Below, one piece after another: positions 34,936 through 43,160 of a stretch of 64,000 nt of DNA. Source of the DNA: Lysinibacillus fusiformis (lineage in GTDB: Bacteria > Bacillota > Bacilli > Bacillales_A > Planococcaceae). A program made the position numbers and the translations under genes. The notes under the pieces are model-generated. The model had not been told where the DNA came from and searched no databases. It worked only from the letters and a program-made list of their open reading frames with translations. The stretch covers positions 1,116,001 through 1,180,000 of the forward strand of contig NZ_PDFK01000001.1 of assembly GCF_002845985.1 (NCBI RefSeq), given 5' to 3'. Every line of letters starts with the position of its first letter. Positions within the stretch are counted from its first letter, which is position 1.

Positions 34936-35202
34936 TTAAAAATCAAAAATGGAGTCACCATTTGCTCCATCTTCTTCAATTTTTGATGTGTATAAAGTTG
35001 CTTGTTTTGACTCAGACACAAGCATTTGAGGTATATGCTTAGGTGTTGTGATGGCTGGCGTATCGTTTGGAGAATCTAATACCACATCACATAATGCTCG
35101 AATAGCTGTAAGTGCCTCGCGAATTTGCTGATCATTTCCTGCATTTTTTGCGCCAGATAATTGTTTTTCAAGTTGCTGTATCACGGCTTGATAAGGAATC
35201 AT
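34936..35202 (-). CDS. ywdI: YwdI-like protein
   Basis: 88 residues from ATG 35202, preceded by AAGGGGGGAG. The N-terminal half is helical (VIQQLEKQLSGAKNAG ... EALTAIRALCDVVL). The rest is polar, possibly disordered. It matches the Bacillus YwdI family only in size, sequence style and position near ung; function is unknown. Its ATG overlaps the stop of the 59-residue gene (ATGA). Confidence 0.7.
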   Translation of the reverse strand: MIPYQAVIQQLEKQLSGAKNAGNDQQIREALTAIRALCDVVLDSPNDTPAITTPKHIPQMLVSESKQATLYTSKIEEDGANGDSIFDF

Positions 35203-35378
35203 GACATTCTCCCCCCTTCTATTTTTGGCACAAATTTTAAACACTCCATGCCTGAAGATTGCTTCACGACAACGGATGGTATTTGCTTTGTTTTAAAGCC
35301 ATATGCTGCACAGGCTCGTGGCGTTTGAGGGTCCCAGGTTACTTTGAAAAATTGACACTTGAAACAATTCACCTTCAT
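35199..35378 (-). CDS. 59-residue four-cysteine protein linked to ung
   Basis: Frame from ATG 35378 to TGA 35199; the stop overlaps the next ATG. Four cysteines are placed as CxxC (residues 5 and 8), C23 and C46, in the contexts VNCFKCQFFKVTWDP, PRACAAYGFKTK and SGMECLKF. This looks like a small zinc-ribbon-like fold. I recall similar uncharacterised proteins with WDP, ayGFK and SG..C in other bacteria, but cannot confirm. The ribosome-binding site is weak (GTGTGGGAC). The overlap with the next gene and the conserved-looking cysteine frame support reality. Confidence 0.72.
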   Translation of the reverse strand: MKVNCFKCQFFKVTWDPQTPRACAAYGFKTKQIPSVVVKQSSGMECLKFVPKIEGGRMS

Positions 35379-35453
35379 TATTGTCCCACACTTTCTTCTA
35401 TATTAACTGTATCATGATTTATAAAGTGTATAAAGAAAACGATTTGTGCCAAT

Positions 35454-36131
35454 CTATACTAGACACCAATCAATTGGCTGTTTGCCCCATTCCACCAATT
35501 GTTGATTAATTTTTGAATAAGGTTTACTACCAAAGAATCCTCGGTAAGCACTGAGTGGACTCGGATGTGGCGCTTCGAGTATAACATGTGGTGTTTTATA
35601 TTTACGTATCAATTGCTTTTTACGCTGTGCTGGTTTACCCCACAGTACAAAAATTAGCGGCTCTTCCCTTGCTGCTAATTGGTCGATAACAGCGTCGGTA
35701 AATTGCTCCCACCCTTGATCTTTATGAGAATGAGCCTGTCCTGCTCGAACAGTAAGCACAGTATTTAAAAGCATAACACCTTGCTCTGCCCATTTTGTTA
35801 ATGTTCCATTTGGAGGAATAGGACAGCCTAAATCATCTTGCAGCTCTTGCAACATGTTTCGCAAGCTTGGTGGATGTGGAATACCTGGTTTAACGGAAAA
35901 GCTTAAGCCATGTGCTTGATTCGGACCGTGATAAGGATCTTGCCCTAAAATAACAACCTTTACATCATGGTAAGCTGTTGTATAAAAGGCATTCATCACA
36001 TCAGTCATTGGTGGATAAATCATTTGCGTCGAATATTCATTTGCTACAAATTGACGTAGTTTGTGATAGTATGGTTTTTTCAATTCTTCTGCGAGTATTT
36101 CTTGCCAATCATTCGGGAATACTTGTTTCAT
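35454..36131 (-). CDS. ung: uracil-DNA glycosylase, family 1
   Basis: 225 residues, standard size. Motif A with the catalytic Asp is [18 protein letters not shown] (near 65); the uracil-recognising segment is [16 protein letters not shown]; the C-terminal DNA-intercalation motif is [21 protein letters not shown]. It removes uracil from DNA to start base-excision repair. AAGGGGC precedes the ATG. The neighbouring genes match the B. subtilis ung (ywdG) locus. Confidence 0.97.
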   Translation of the reverse strand: MKQVFPNDWQEILAEELKKPYYHKLRQFVANEYSTQMIYPPMTDVMNAFYTTAYHDVKVVILGQDPYHGPNQAHGLSFSVKPGIPHPPSLRNMLQELQDDLGCPIPPNGTLTKWAEQGVMLLNTVLTVRAGQAHSHKDQGWEQFTDAVIDQLAAREEPLIFVLWGKPAQRKKQLIRKYKTPHVILEAPHPSPLSAYRGFFGSKPYSKINQQLVEWGKQPIDWCLV

Positions 36132-36306
36132 CGTTCTTTAAGCCCCTTTCTCTTCTTACAACGGTACAAAAAATCAAACATGAATTCAAGCATCAGTTCA
36201 AACTGACCATATGTAAATATCATATTCTGACTATTTTTATAGAATCAGTTTCGGATTATACTAGATGGTAATTTTACAACTCTCAATGCTAAAGGGGATC
36301 TTTCAG

Positions 36307-37137
36307 ATGACTCTAAAAAAAACATTAACAATTGCTGGTTCAGATACATCAGGTGGCGCAGGTATGCAAGCTGACCTGAAAACATTCCAGGAGCACGGTA
36401 CATATGGGATGGTGGCTTTAACAGTAGTCGTAACAATGGATCCGAATGGCTGGACACATAACGTCACACCATTGCCAACAAAGCTTCTTCAAAAACAAAT
36501 TGATACCGCCCTTTCAACAGGAATTGATGCCATTAAGACAGGAATGCTTTCAACAGAAGAGATTATTCGTATCGCTGGAGAAGCTATCGCAAAATCTGGC
36601 ACTTCAAATGTCGTCATCGACCCTGTTATGGTATGTAAAGGTGACGATGAAGTACTGAATCCTGGAAATACTGATGCTATGGTGCAACATCTTCTACCAC
36701 TAGCAACTATAACAACACCAAACCTTTTTGAAGCAGGACAATTAGCTGGCACAGGTACACCAAAAAACATTGACGACATGAAAATTGCTGCTCGTAAAAT
36801 TCACGAACTAGGGGCTAAGGCTGTTGTCATTAAAGGTGGAAAAGCATTAGCTACTGAAAAAGCAACAGACCTTTTCTTCGACGGTGAAACATTCTTCTTA
36901 TTAGAATCGGAAAAGGTCGCGTCTACTTATAATCATGGCGCTGGTTGTACATTTGCAGCTTCTGTAACAGCCAACCTTGCTAACGGTCTTTCTATTAAAG
37001 ATTCTGTCATTGAAGCGAAAGAATTTGTATCTGCTGCCATTGCCCATGGCTGGGCGCTAAATGAATATGTAGGACCAGTCATGCATGGAGCGAAATCTCG
37101 CTTTGGTGCTCCTCCAGTAACAGTAACTGAAATTTAA
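36307..37137 (+). CDS. pdxK: pyridoxine/HMP kinase of the ThiD-PdxK family
   Basis: 276 residues from ATG 36307 after AAAGGGG; the frame upstream lacks a start with SD. Ribokinase fold with [19 protein letters not shown] at the substrate site, [15 protein letters not shown], and the anion-hole motif [12 protein letters not shown]. ThiD-like in sequence, but B. subtilis has a PdxK of this branch in the same ung region. It phosphorylates pyridoxine/pyridoxal (and possibly hydroxymethylpyrimidine) with ATP. No thi gene is nearby, which favours the vitamin B6 salvage role. Confidence 0.88.
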   Translation: MTLKKTLTIAGSDTSGGAGMQADLKTFQEHGTYGMVALTVVVTMDPNGWTHNVTPLPTKLLQKQIDTALSTGIDAIKTGMLSTEEIIRIAGEAIAKSGTSNVVIDPVMVCKGDDEVLNPGNTDAMVQHLLPLATITTPNLFEAGQLAGTGTPKNIDDMKIAARKIHELGAKAVVIKGGKALATEKATDLFFDGETFFLLESEKVASTYNHGAGCTFAASVTANLANGLSIKDSVIEAKEFVSAAIAHGWALNEYVGPVMHGAKSRFGAPPVTVTEI

Positions 37138-37142
37138 CATAG

Positions 37143-37180
37143 AAAGGATGTCTCAAAGAATTTTGGAGACATCCTTTTTA
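37143..37180 (+). terminator. terminator after pdxK
   Basis: AAAGGATGTCTC and GAGACATCCTTT form a perfect 12-bp stem with an 11-base loop, followed by T residues. Confidence 0.9.
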
Positions 37181-37299
37181 AAAATTATCAATGGTAAACA
37201 CTCTGTTCATGATGAATCATTTGCTTGCTAAAGATAAAAAGTGGACAAGATACGTTAGGGCTACATATCCCATATATTAGCTGTATGGGAGGGGAAAAG

Positions 37300-37581
37300 A
37301 TGAAAAAAAACAAGGCAGAGGACTTAACGGAAGAATCAGGTTTACTAGCTGGGGAAATCACCTCTTCAAAAGTTGAAGTAATTGCTTCCATTATATTAAC
37401 ACTTGGTTACTCATTATCCACCCTTGCCACAATATTAGCGCTGCAGGAGGAGGAAGAATTGGCACAAGCCAAAACGACTGAAACACAAGATCAAAATCTT
37501 TATATGAAGCAAATGTTTAAACAGTTACAAAATGTCAACAACCGTTTAGATACAATCGAACGAAAGCTTAATCGATACTAA
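37300..37581 (+). CDS. small membrane protein with coiled-coil tail, unknown
   Basis: 93 residues from ATG 37300 after GGGAGGGG; a longer in-frame ORF start at 37225 has no SD. Residues ~1-24 are charged (EDLTEESGLLAGEI), ~25-47 hydrophobic (VEVIASIILTLGYSLSTLATI), and ~48-93 a Glu/Gln-rich helix ending in a heptad-like QNVNNRLDTIERKLNRY. This is a single-span protein with a probable coiled coil. I do not recognise the family. It has its own terminator and stands alone between pdxK and yojF. Confidence 0.75.
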   Translation: MKKNKAEDLTEESGLLAGEITSSKVEVIASIILTLGYSLSTLATILALQEEEELAQAKTTETQDQNLYMKQMFKQLQNVNNRLDTIERKLNRY

Positions 37582-37663
37582 TAAATACATAACCAATAGA
37601 TGAGGTAGTCTCTTTATAGGACGCTTCGCTTTTGGTATAAAAAAACATTTGCTGAATCAAGAC

Positions 37664-37706
37664 AAAAAACCGCGACTCTCCGTCATAAAAGAGAATCGCG
37701 GTTTTT
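37664..37706 (+). terminator. terminator after the small membrane protein gene
   Basis: AAAAACCGCGACTCTC pairs with GAGAATCGCGGTTTTT (one mismatch) around a 10-base loop, with U-runs on both strands. The following 37707-38130 gap is AT-rich and I see no convincing gene in it. Confidence 0.9.
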
Positions 37707-38130
37707 TACTATACTATGATAATGAGCTTCACTTTTCTTCCTCTTTTCACAGCTACCCTGTTTCACCTGTATAAGGAACGTCATCTATTGTACCAAGATA
37801 GAATCCGTTATTACTAAAATAATACTCCCTTCAACAGGTGGGGCTGTCTACACACACGAATTAGGAAGAAGTCATGGTTGCAATATCTTTTCGGATGTGA
37901 AAACGGATACAATACAAAACGACACATTTTGTACATACTATTTTCACACTCCCTATATTGATACATTACAATAATTTTTTCAAGAATATTGCTTGAATAC
38001 TTATCATAGAATTATAGTTAATGATTCATTTTTTCATGAGTCATTAAATTGTCATAACAATGCAATCAATTTCCCTTTGCGAATTTTTTTTACTATACTA
38101 AAAGGAGAAATGATCGAGAGGAGTGTTAAG

Positions 38131-38481
38131 ATGCAAGAAGTACAGGTAGAGACGTTACAGGAATTGCTGAATTCTTTCGCCAACAAAGACGTTTATATTC
38201 ATCTTGAGACGACAAATGGATCTTATGCAGCACACTATGATGAAAAATTCTTTAATGCAGGTGCTTTTATTCGCAATGCTAAGATTAATTATGAGCTTGC
38301 TAAAGTGGTAGATCATGCACCGCATCGTGTTGGTTTAAAATTACCTCACGGCTGGGTTTATGCACAAGGCATTACACATTTTGAATTAGATGATTTAGGC
38401 CGTTTATTAATGGCTGGACTAGACTACTCAGGGAAACTGGCGATTGCGCTTGAAATTAGCGAAACGCCATTTACTTACTAA
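38131..38481 (+). CDS. yojF: YojF family protein, BshB2 partner
   Basis: 116 residues from ATG 38131 after GAGAGGAG; codons before it belong to a leader without SD. It has the DUF1806/YojF pattern: DVYIHLETTNGSYAAH, FIRNAKINYELAKV, GWVYAQGITHFELD, LAIALEISETPFTY. Function unknown, but in B. subtilis yojF is coupled to bshB2 (yojG), and here the bshB2 start lies 13 bases after its stop. A role in bacillithiol synthesis is therefore likely. Confidence 0.9.
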   Translation: MQEVQVETLQELLNSFANKDVYIHLETTNGSYAAHYDEKFFNAGAFIRNAKINYELAKVVDHAPHRVGLKLPHGWVYAQGITHFELDDLGRLLMAGLDYSGKLAIALEISETPFTY

Positions 38482-38494
38482 GGGGGACGACTAT

Positions 38495-39184
38495 TTGAAT
38501 TTACAACCACAACGTCATATTTTAATTGTGTACCCTCACCCAGATGATGAAGCTTTTTCAGTTGCTGGGACAATCGCCTACTATACAAAGAAGATGAATA
38601 CACCTGTTACATATGCCTGTTTAACATTAGGCGAAATGGGACGTAATTTAGGTAATCCACCCTTTGCAACACGCGAATCTTTGCCTGAAATCCGCCGCAA
38701 AGAATTGGTAGCAGCAGCAGAGGCAATGGGTATTCAAGATTTACGTATGCTAGGTTTACGAGATAAAACAATCGAATTTGAAGACGATGAGAAAATGGTA
38801 AAAATAGTTGAAGGGTTAATCGAAGAGCTAATGCCTTCATTAATCTTCACGTTCTTACCTGACTTTGCTGTCCATCCAGACCACGAAGCCACAGCACGTG
38901 CTGTAGTTGAAGCTGTTCGTCGAATGCCTAAGGCTGCCCGACCACAAGTATTAGGCTGTGCCTTTGCCAATGATACAATTGAAAAAAATGGTGATCCACA
39001 TGTTGTCTATGATATTTCTGAAATGAAAATGGACAAATTAAAAGCATTACAAGCCCATTCATCCCAAACTGGTTGGATGATGCAGGAAACTGAAAAGCGC
39101 ATTGATGATGGTGAACCAATGAGTGAAAGCTGGCTAAATGTTGAAAAGTTTTATATTGTTGACCCAGATAAATATGTAAAATAA
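38495..39184 (+). CDS. bshB2: bacillithiol biosynthesis deacetylase BshB2
   Basis: 229 residues from a TTG start at 38495, 8 bases after AAGGGGG; the in-frame region upstream overlaps yojF. LmbE/PIG-L fold: zinc ligands in VYPHPDDEAFSVAG and in PDFAVHPDHEATARAV; TLGEMGRNLGNPP and RRKELVAAAEAMG are also typical. It removes the acetyl group from GlcNAc-malate to give GlcN-malate, the second step of bacillithiol synthesis, and may act on bacillithiol conjugates. The pairing with yojF identifies it as BshB2 rather than BshB1. Confidence 0.92.
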   Translation: MNLQPQRHILIVYPHPDDEAFSVAGTIAYYTKKMNTPVTYACLTLGEMGRNLGNPPFATRESLPEIRRKELVAAAEAMGIQDLRMLGLRDKTIEFEDDEKMVKIVEGLIEELMPSLIFTFLPDFAVHPDHEATARAVVEAVRRMPKAARPQVLGCAFANDTIEKNGDPHVVYDISEMKMDKLKALQAHSSQTGWMMQETEKRIDDGEPMSESWLNVEKFYIVDPDKYVK

Positions 39185-39210
39185 AAAAGATGATGTCAAT
39201 GGCAGAAAAA

Positions 39211-39310
39211 GCAACTTTGCAAGGTGAGAGGTTGATTTCCGTTCCGCCAGCGTCCTGATGTGCCGCTTCACTCCAATCAACCATTCTGCAAAGTATCTTT
39301 ACTTTTTTTC
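39211..39310 (+). repeat. dispersed intergenic repeat, A module (copy 1)
   Basis: Contains GAGGTTGATTTCCGTTCCGC, CAGCGTCC, GCTTCACTCCAATCAACCATT and TGCAAAGTATCTTT. It matches 42036-42155 and the inverted copy at 28470-28575. Confidence 0.85.
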
Positions 39311-39459
39311 ATAGTAGCATAGCGATCCGATCGCCCATTACCTTTATTCTTAGAGGGGATAAGCTTTTATTTTCAATGTAGAAGTGACAACATCTCATAA
39401 AAGAGTAGTGAACACCTTTACTTTATTTGAAAATCTTTGCTAAAAAGGTAACACTTTTG

Positions 39460-39550
39460 TGGATTGGAGTGGAAGGCTACTTGACTCCGGTGGGACAGCT
39501 CGACGCTCGCCCACAGGAAAGCAAGTAGCCTGCAACGGAAATCCATTTCT
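39460..39550 (+). repeat. dispersed intergenic repeat, B module (copy 1)
   Basis: GGATTGGAGTGGAAGGCTAC ... CCCACAGGAAAGCAAGTAGC CTGCAACGGA. GGCTACTTG pairs with CAAGTAGCC (9 bp) and GTGGG with CCCAC, forming a long hairpin. It matches 42196-42282. Confidence 0.85.
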
Positions 39551-39582
39551 GTCTGTCAATTGACTGTTTTTCGACAATAAGA

Positions 39583-39620
39583 AAAGTACTGTTCTCATTT
39601 TTGGAGAACAGTACTTTTTA
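39583..39620 (-). terminator. terminator after the TerC-family gene
   Basis: AAAAGTACTGTTCTC and GAGAACAGTACTTTT form a perfect 15-bp stem. It begins directly after the gene's stop and can work on either strand. Confidence 0.85.
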
Positions 39621-39621
39621 A

Positions 39622-40365
39622 TTAGGCAGCTCTTACCCTCTTCATCATATGCACAATGATTGTGATGGAAAAAGCAATCACCAAGAATAGGAAGAATAAG
39701 TAATGCGGGATATGAATATTAACAACACTCACTAGCATTTTTAAGCCAATAACACCTATTATAATAAAGGCCGTTGCTTCAAGCTCTGGAATTTTTTCGA
39801 TAATGATTAAAAACACACCTGCAATTGTCCTCATCATTAATATGCCTAACATCCCCCCAATTAAAAGTACCCACACTTGATCTGATATGGCAAAGGCTGC
39901 AAAGATAGAGTCGATCGAAAATGCAATATCCATTAGCTCGACAGAAATGACGGTGGCCCAAAAGGTTCCAAAGAGCCGCACCATCCATCCTGATTTTTTC
40001 ACTTCCTTCACGCTATCCTCATTCCCAATTTGAAGAAAATGAGCTACACAGAGCCAGCCTAAATATAATGCACCTAACACTTTAATAAACCAAAATTCCA
40101 CAAGATAAACACCTATACCAATAAATAAAAATCTAAAAAAATAGGCACCTAGCATGCCGTACATTAATGCCCGCTTTCGTTGTTTATCTGGTAAATGTTT
40201 AACAAGAACTGCCAATACAAGTGCATTATCCGCCGACAGTAGCCCTTCTATAATAATTAATGAGGATATTAGCCCCCAGGATACAGGGTCCATTAATACT
40301 TCCTGCCACATCGCCCAATCAAAAAATTGCCAATATGTAGATAGAATTCCTTGAATGATTTCCAC
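39622..40365 (-). CDS. TerC family integral membrane protein
   Basis: 247 residues with seven hydrophobic helices. The TerC acidic motifs are seen in EGLLSADNALVLAVLVKHL (first half) and VELMDIAFSIDSIFAAFAI (second half), both carrying the paired Asp/Asn residues thought to bind metal. B. subtilis homologues (YceF, YkoY) export Mn2+ and load secreted enzymes; a similar role is likely here. No yybP-ykoY Mn riboswitch is visible upstream. ATG follows GGAGGG. Confidence 0.88.
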   Translation of the reverse strand: MEIIQGILSTYWQFFDWAMWQEVLMDPVSWGLISSLIIIEGLLSADNALVLAVLVKHLPDKQRKRALMYGMLGAYFFRFLFIGIGVYLVEFWFIKVLGALYLGWLCVAHFLQIGNEDSVKEVKKSGWMVRLFGTFWATVISVELMDIAFSIDSIFAAFAISDQVWVLLIGGMLGILMMRTIAGVFLIIIEKIPELEATAFIIIGVIGLKMLVSVVNIHIPHYLFFLFLVIAFSITIIVHMMKRVRAA

Positions 40366-40632
40366 TACTTACCCTCCTACTTGTCCTCAGCTAATCTAGT
40401 ATATGCTTGACCATTTTTGTTATGAGAATTGTATTTACCTGGATTCAGCAAATGCTTTTTGTCCCAAAAGTAACGTTTCAGCAATTGCTCGAGGCATCAT
40501 TTATTCGATAAAACGCTTACATCATAAAATAGACACGGAAAATTTAGAATTTACTAAAAATTAACCACCGAAAGCAAATAAAGTGTGCTATCATAGATAA
40601 ATGTTTTAAACGTATAACGGAGGATGAATACT

Positions 40633-41895
40633 ATGGAAGTTGCTGATACTAGAACCGTGCAAGTGGAAAATGTCCTGATTGCACATCATTTTTTAAAAGA
40701 TGTAGTTGTCCATACACCACTACAAAAAAACGATTATTTATCCGAGAAATACGGAGCTACTATTTACTTTAAACGCGAAGATTTACAACATGTGCGCTCA
40801 TTCAAGCTCCGAGGTGCCTATTATAAAATTAAAAAAATCGAGGAAGAAGCACGCAACGCTGGTGTTGTCTGTGCAAGCGCAGGCAATCATGCACAAGGTG
40901 TAGCTTATGCCTGTGCTCAATTAAAAATCCAGGCTAGCATTTTTATGCCTCAAACAACACCAAAACAAAAAATAGACCAAGTGCGAATGTTTGGGCGCGA
41001 ATTTGTAGAGATTATTTTAGCAGGTGATACGTTCGATGACTCTGCTGAAAGCGCCTTAAGCTATTGCGAAGAACACGATAAAATATTCATCCATCCATTC
41101 GATGATTTCGATGTCATTGCTGGTCAAGGAACTGTTGCAGTAGAAATTATGAATGACATGGAGGAGCCAATCGACTACGTCTTTGGCAGTATTGGTGGTG
41201 GCGGCTTAATGTCTGGCGTTTCTGCCTACGTTAAAAACCTCTCCCCTTCTACTAAAATTATTGGCGTAGAGCCCGCTGGTGCTGGCAGTATGAAAGCTGC
41301 TTTTGCTGAAGGGGGCGCTGTGGCTCTTGATTGGATTGATAAATTCGTCGATGGCGCTGCCGTAAAATGCGTCGGCCATCACACTTATGATGTTTGTCGC
41401 CGCTATTTAGACGACATTATTCTTGTACCAGAAGGCAAAGTTTGTACAACGATTTTAGATCTATATAATAAACATGCCATTATTGCCGAGCCTGCTGGGG
41501 CACTATCAGTGGCAGCTCTTGATTTTTATAAAGAAGAAATTAAAGGGAAATCAGTCGTGGTCATTATTAGCGGTGGTAATAATGATATTGGACGGATGCA
41601 GGAGATTAAAGAAAAGTCGCTTATTCACGAAGGCTTACTTTACTACTTCATCGTCAGCTTCCCTCAGCGCGCAGGGGCATTACGTCAATTCCTCACAAGC
41701 GTTGTAGGACCTAACGACGATATTACTACCTTTGAATACACAAAGAAAAACAATAAAGAAAGTGGTCCTGCCCTCGTTGGTATTGAGCTTGGCGATCAAG
41801 CGGATTATGAAGGGCTGCTTGCACGAATGGATGAATTCGGCTTCAAATACAAAGAAGTAAACAACGACATTCAACTATTTGGCTTACTCGTTTAA
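40633..41895 (+). CDS. ilvA: threonine ammonia-lyase (threonine deaminase)
   Basis: 420 residues from ATG 40633; the ATG at 40624 touches the GGAGG site and is unlikely. PLP-lysine in VRSFKLRGAYYKI; phosphate loop in GSIGGGGLMSGV; SAGNHAQGVAYAC and PAGALSVAAL are family landmarks. The C-terminal ~90 residues are a single ACT-like regulatory domain (YYFIVSFPQRAGALRQFL), as in the B. subtilis enzyme. It converts threonine to 2-oxobutanoate and ammonia for isoleucine synthesis. It stands alone, away from other ilv genes, with a terminator. Confidence 0.95.
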   Translation: MEVADTRTVQVENVLIAHHFLKDVVVHTPLQKNDYLSEKYGATIYFKREDLQHVRSFKLRGAYYKIKKIEEEARNAGVVCASAGNHAQGVAYACAQLKIQASIFMPQTTPKQKIDQVRMFGREFVEIILAGDTFDDSAESALSYCEEHDKIFIHPFDDFDVIAGQGTVAVEIMNDMEEPIDYVFGSIGGGGLMSGVSAYVKNLSPSTKIIGVEPAGAGSMKAAFAEGGAVALDWIDKFVDGAAVKCVGHHTYDVCRRYLDDIILVPEGKVCTTILDLYNKHAIIAEPAGALSVAALDFYKEEIKGKSVVVIISGGNNDIGRMQEIKEKSLIHEGLLYYFIVSFPQRAGALRQFLTSVVGPNDDITTFEYTKKNNKESGPALVGIELGDQADYEGLLARMDEFGFKYKEVNNDIQLFGLLV

Positions 41896-41902
41896 AATGA
41901 AG

Positions 41903-41933
41903 AGTCTCACTTCTCAGCAAGTGAGACTTTTTT
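41903..41933 (+). terminator. terminator after ilvA
   Basis: AGTCTCACTT and AAGTGAGACT form a perfect 10-bp stem with a 6-base loop followed by TTTTTTA. Confidence 0.92.
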
Positions 41934-42035
41934 ATTGTGATAAAGTTTATCAATCGTTTTTATTACCCTAAATAAAAAACATTCAAACTAGTGCATGAGC
42001 GTTATATATATTGTTGAAAAAAATAATATCACCTG

Positions 42036-42155
42036 TGGAAAGTGACATGCTGGCAATGCGAGGGGTTGCCGCCAGCTTCCGATGAGTCGCTTCACTCACT
42101 TCCGTTCGCTCCAGGGCCACTCCAATCAACTATTCTGCAAATGTGTCTTTTCATT
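42036..42155 (+). repeat. dispersed intergenic repeat, A module (copy 2)
   Basis: Shares the GCCGCCAGC, CACTCCAATCAAC, ATTCTGCAAA and GTGTCTTTT blocks with the copy at 39211-39310. The central part carries an insertion (GCTTCACTCACTTCCGTTCG). Confidence 0.8.
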
Positions 42156-42195
42156 TTCTTTCATACTAACAGTAGTGAACCCCTTTGCTCAATTT

Positions 42196-42282
42196 ATGGG
42201 TTGGAGTGGAAGGCTACTTGACTCCCGTCGGATAGATCGGCATTCCCCCACAGGAAATCAAGTAGCCTGCAACGGACATTCA
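42196..42282 (+). repeat. dispersed intergenic repeat, B module (copy 2)
   Basis: GGGTTGGAGTGGAAGGCTAC ... CACAGGAAATCAAGTAGCCT GCAACGGA. The arms GGCTACTTGA/TCAAGTAGCC pair over 10 bp. It matches copy 1 at 39460-39550, and in both places the A module precedes the B module, with an AGTAGTGAAC block between. Confidence 0.85.
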
Positions 42283-42327
42283 TTTTCACCATTGACAAAA
42301 ACGCTATTGATGGATTTTTTTAACACT

Positions 42328-42359
42328 ATAAAAAACGCCCATACAAATGTATGAGCGTT
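42328..42359 (-). terminator. terminator after the PF04392-type ABC transporter operon
   Basis: AACGCTCATAC and GTATGGGCGTT pair over 11 bp (one G-U), followed by TTTTATAG on the minus strand. Confidence 0.85.
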
Positions 42360-42365
42360 TCGTCA

Positions 42366-43160
42366 TTAACCTAATAAAGCACGGTCTGAATTCATTTTTT
42401 CCCCACGAATGCGTTCAAATTCGGCCATTAAATCTGGGATCGTTAATTCATGCTTATGGTCTTCAGCAACCTCTAAAATAATTTGGCCTTTGTCCATCAT
42501 AATAAGACGATTCCCTAAATCCAAAGCTTGTTGCATATTGTGCGTTACCATTAATGTCGTTAACTGATCTTTTTCAACTAAATACTTCGTAATACGGGTA
42601 ATTAATTCTGCACGTGATGGATCAAGTGCAGCCGTATGCTCATCCAGCAATAAAATAGAGGGCTTTGTGAAAGTAGCCATTAACAGTGACAATGCTTGCC
42701 GTTCCCCACCTGAAAGTAAGCCTACTTTTGCAGAAAGCCGATCTTCCAGATTTAAACCAAGCATTTCTAATGATTCTTTGAACAAGGTACGACGCTTTTT
42801 GTCCACACCGATGTGCAGTCCTCTACCCTTATTTCGTGAATAGGCCAGTGCTAAGTTTTCTTCAATTGTCATCGTAGGAGCTGTTCCCGCCATTGGGTCT
42901 TGGAACACACGACCAATGTATTGAGAGCGTTTATATTCAGGCAAATTCGTGACATCATTACCATCAATAGAAACTGTGCCAAAATCAGGTGTTAAGGCGC
43001 CTGAAATCATATTCATCATCGTTGATTTCCCTGCACCGTTACTACCAATGATTGTCACAAAATCACCTGGCTTTAAGTGTAGATTAATCTCTGCTAGTGC
43101 AATTTTTTCATCTGGTGTTCCTTCATTAAACACCTTATTAATACCATGTAATTTAAGCAA
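42366..43160 (-). CDS. ABC transporter ATP-binding protein (PF04392-type importer)
   Basis: 264 residues. Walker A IGSNGAGKST, Q-loop GRVFQDPMAGTAPTMT, signature LLSGGERQALSLL, Walker B ILLLDEHTAALDP and switch His in MVTHNMQQAL. The DEH in Walker B instead of DEP is a feature of this transporter group. It energises the permease at 43153-44181, with whose start codons it overlaps by 8 bases. Likely imports an aromatic amino acid or related small solute. Confidence 0.9.
   Translation of the reverse strand: MLKLHGINKVFNEGTPDEKIALAEINLHLKPGDFVTIIGSNGAGKSTMMNMISGALTPDFGTVSIDGNDVTNLPEYKRSQYIGRVFQDPMAGTAPTMTIEENLALAYSRNKGRGLHIGVDKKRRTLFKESLEMLGLNLEDRLSAKVGLLSGGERQALSLLMATFTKPSILLLDEHTAALDPSRAELITRITKYLVEKDQLTTLMVTHNMQQALDLGNRLIMMDKGQIILEVAEDHKHELTIPDLMAEFERIRGEKMNSDRALLG

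Noticed and set aside
37707-38130. Possible gene remnants (for example a plus-strand frame around 37790-37970)
   Set aside because: No start codon with SD and no recognisable family; treated as non-coding.
40366-40632. Possible Mn-sensing yybP-ykoY riboswitch near the TerC-family gene
   Set aside because: None of the conserved aptamer sequences are present on the minus strand.
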